From a virus, in IMG/VR virus record IMGVR_UViG_3300022931_000029, positions 1 through 21,896 of that record: a DNA stretch of 21,896 nucleotides; one strand, given 5' to 3'. Made by a program: the position numbers and the translations under genes. The notes beneath the pieces were generated by a model that did not search any database, was not told where the DNA came from, and saw only the letters and a program-made list of their open reading frames with translations. Within the stretch, counting starts at the first letter, position 1. Every line of letters begins with the position of its first letter. Positions 20,506 through 21,896 of the stretch are shown piece by piece.

Positions 20506-21174
20506 TTATACCTCAGTCCAAGTGCCTGAATTTAATACATAGGATTTGTTAGTGTCAGTTTCATAGAATATAGAGCCATCTTGAATATTTAATGCGACAA
20601 CTGCTGATGCAGGACTACTATCAAACTTTTGTTTAATATTTCTATCAGGTCTATAAGCGAATGGGTTTTTCCAAACAGGTGTTGTATTTGTAATTAAACT
20701 ATTTGAAGAAGAATAACCTAAAAGATGATTTGAAGAATCACCACCAGCATAAGTAAAAGCTATTACATCACCTGATGCAATTTGGTGAAACGTTGTTAAG
20801 GTATGTTCATTATTAGCTCTAGTTCCATTAGTTCCACCACCATTAAGTAAAGATATATCTTGCCCTGAACTTGTAGCTACTTCAACATTAGAACTATTGA
20901 AAATTTTACAATAATAAGTTCCTGTTGGACTACCTTCTTTATTTCCATAAAAAATAACTTTATTGATATATTTACCAATTCCACTATGTCCAGCATCTAT
21001 TCGAACACCTGTTCTTCCATCACTTGCTCCTGATCCATAAATTGCAGATGTTGATACATCGGATTCAGATAGTGCATCATAAATTGCCTCTGTAGCTGGT
21101 GATACATTAATTGTTAAACTTGTTTTTTCAGCACTCGTTCCTCTTATCCTATTACCTGCAAGATATTCCACCAT
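20506..21174 (-). CDS. 222-aa beta-sandwich tail fibre protein
   Basis: The N-terminus MVEYLAGNRIRGTSAEKT is a phrase I associate with marine viral fibre proteins. The middle is Ser/Thr/Gly-rich beta sequence (INKVIFYGNKEGSPTGTYYCKIF, IASGDVIAFTYAGG) like a carbohydrate-binding jelly-roll. The C-terminus (GSIFYETDTNKSYVLNSGTWTEV) matches the short beta motif that ends many phage tail proteins (DxFxETDTNKxYxxxxxxW). It is followed after 3 bp by the repeat protein, preceded there by a GAGGT site. Likely host-recognition or fibre decoration. Confidence 0.7.
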   Translation of the reverse strand: MVEYLAGNRIRGTSAEKTSLTINVSPATEAIYDALSESDVSTSAIYGSGASDGRTGVRIDAGHSGIGKYINKVIFYGNKEGSPTGTYYCKIFNSSNVEVATSSGQDISLLNGGGTNGTRANNEHTLTTFHQIASGDVIAFTYAGGDSSNHLLGYSSSNSLITNTTPVWKNPFAYRPDRNIKQKFDSSPASAVVALNIQDGSIFYETDTNKSYVLNSGTWTEV

Positions 21175-21176
21175 GT

Positions 21177-21248
21177 CTATACATTCACTCCGATATTAGA
21201 TAAAGATTCTTTCCCCTCGTTTAAGTGGTCATAGTATTCTTGGCTCAA
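21177..21248 (-). CDS. possible 23-aa ORF with TTG start
   Basis: TTG AGC CAA GAA opens a short frame (MSQEYYDHLNEGKESLSNIG...) whose TTG overlaps the TGA of the upstream gene and which ends just before the 222-aa gene. It fills the only gap in the fibre operon, and a GTG lies inside it. With 23 residues and a rare start, this could be chance. Confidence 0.25.
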   Translation of the reverse strand: MSQEYYDHLNEGKESLSNIGVNV

Positions 21249-21896
21249 TTATAATACCCCAAATATACGTTGAAATGACCACCGTTACTTGATACATCTC
21301 TTGTCCAAGTTGAAGGCATACCATTTGAAACAGTATTACTAGCCTTTATGCTTCTTGCTGTTAAAGTTGAATTTGCAAATAATCTTGCACTACCTGAATC
21401 ATGGGCTATTGCAACTGTAATAACACCATTTGAAATATCTGTTGCTGTTAATACATAAGGTGTTGTCAAATCAATATATTGTATTCCTGCTACCATTGTA
21501 GTAGAAGCTGTTTCTGCTAATTTAGTAGCTCCTGTTGGTAATGGATTTACACCTTGATACAAACCTAATAAAACATTTCCTGCGGCTGTTCCTGCATTAA
21601 TACCTATTGATACAATTTCAGCTCCTGCTGTTAATGATGATATATCAATAGCAGTTGAAAGTGTATTAGATTGGTCATACCCACCTGTTGCTGTTGCACT
21701 TTCAGCATAAGCTTGTAATGTTCCATAACCCTCTCTAGTCCAAGTAGCAGGTGTTACTGATGTTACTCCGTTGTAAAATTCAAAGTCATCTATTGTTCCA
21801 ATTAAGTTTCCTGCTGTAGTTTGATTATTAAGATTACGACAATTAAAATATCTAAGACCGACAATAGTAGATGCACAAGTTCCAGTACCATTAACT
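21245..21896 (-). CDS. LamG/concanavalin-like fibre protein, 5' end outside the window
   Basis: The frame is open to the right edge, giving 216 visible residues with no start in the window; the TTG at 21562 lies inside the domain and is not the true start. Near the visible N-terminus, VGLRYFNCRNLNNQTTAGNL and IGTIDDFEFYNGV match the closing strands of LamG/concanavalin-like domains (GxIDDhxhYN). The remainder is a Ser/Thr/Ala-rich beta domain (IDISSLTAGAEIVSIGINAG, YVLTATDISNGVITVAIAHD) ending GGHFNVYLGYYN. Such domains usually bind glycans at fibre tips. It is the first visible gene of the fibre operon. Confidence 0.65.
   Translation of the reverse strand, partial: VNGTGTCASTIVGLRYFNCRNLNNQTTAGNLIGTIDDFEFYNGVTSVTPATWTREGYGTLQAYAESATATGGYDQSNTLSTAIDISSLTAGAEIVSIGINAGTAAGNVLLGLYQGVNPLPTGATKLAETASTTMVAGIQYIDLTTPYVLTATDISNGVITVAIAHDSGSARLFANSTLTARSIKASNTVSNGMPSTWTRDVSSNGGHFNVYLGYYN

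Noticed and set aside
21245-21562. Complete 105-aa gene starting with TTG at 21562
   Set aside because: The frame is open to the window edge and the upstream part has LamG-like sequence, so this is the 3' part of a truncated larger gene.
1-21896. tRNA, rRNA, integrase or attachment site
   Set aside because: None was recognised by eye on either strand; a dedicated tRNA and att search would be needed to exclude weak cases.

Overview
The window is AT-rich DNA carrying a densely packed tailed-virus (Caudoviricetes-type) genome segment that very probably infects an archaeon, most plausibly a marine ammonia-oxidising thaumarchaeon (Nitrososphaerota). The viral signature is a complete two-domain large terminase next to a candidate small terminase, followed by a large repeat tail/fibre protein, a BppU-like protein and LamG-type fibre proteins. 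The archaeal signature is an MCM helicase, a RadA recombinase, archaeal winged-helix and ribbon-helix-helix regulators, and TATA boxes centred about 24-28 nt upstream of first-gene start codons, which is the geometry of leaderless archaeal transcripts. The thaumarchaeal assignment is an inference from low GC, the archaeal replisome and the style of a secreted protein. No integrase, attachment site, tRNA or rRNA is seen, so whether this is a free virus, a provirus or a metagenomic contig cannot be decided here.

Layout. (1) 11-502, minus: four tiny Cys-rich genes in an overlapping stop/start cascade. (2) 542-1855, minus: a secreted coiled-coil protein and a winged-helix regulator. (3) 1885-6506, minus: a replication/recombination operon, RHH regulator - MCM - RadA - C2H2 microprotein - HNH - Vsr/DUF559-like - PD-(D/E)XK nuclease. 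Its promoter region (6507-6728) carries three GTTAATTAAC-type palindromes. (4) 6729-9269, minus: small proteins, a metallophosphoesterase and zinc proteins, nearly every unit having its own TATA box. (5) 9323-10122, plus: the only plus-strand genes, an HELLH metallopeptidase-like protein and a small RHH-like protein. Their divergent promoter is a single TATA element equidistant from both start codons. (6) 10112-10605, minus: a zinc-ribbon gene joined to an RNase H frame across an A AAA AAG slippery site, which suggests -1 frameshifting. (7) 10640-16515, minus: packaging and putative virion module, TerS candidate - TerL - three hydrophilic proteins that share a SWExWLEK-type motif. (8) 16554-17318, minus: a Cas4-like Fe-S nuclease. 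(9) 17349-21896, minus: tail/fibre module entering from beyond the right edge. It contains LamG protein - beta-sandwich fibre protein - 894-aa protein built from about 35 units of exactly 20 residues - BppU-like protein - Cys-rich microprotein.

The early genes would load MCM, recombine and process viral DNA (RadA, RNase H, metallophosphoesterase, Cas4-like and three other nucleases). The late genes package DNA and build the tail. No portal or major capsid protein was recognised; these may lie outside the window or be too divergent to see. First genes of units look leaderless, while many operon-internal genes have a GGAG-type Shine-Dalgarno, so two modes of translation initiation seem to coexist.
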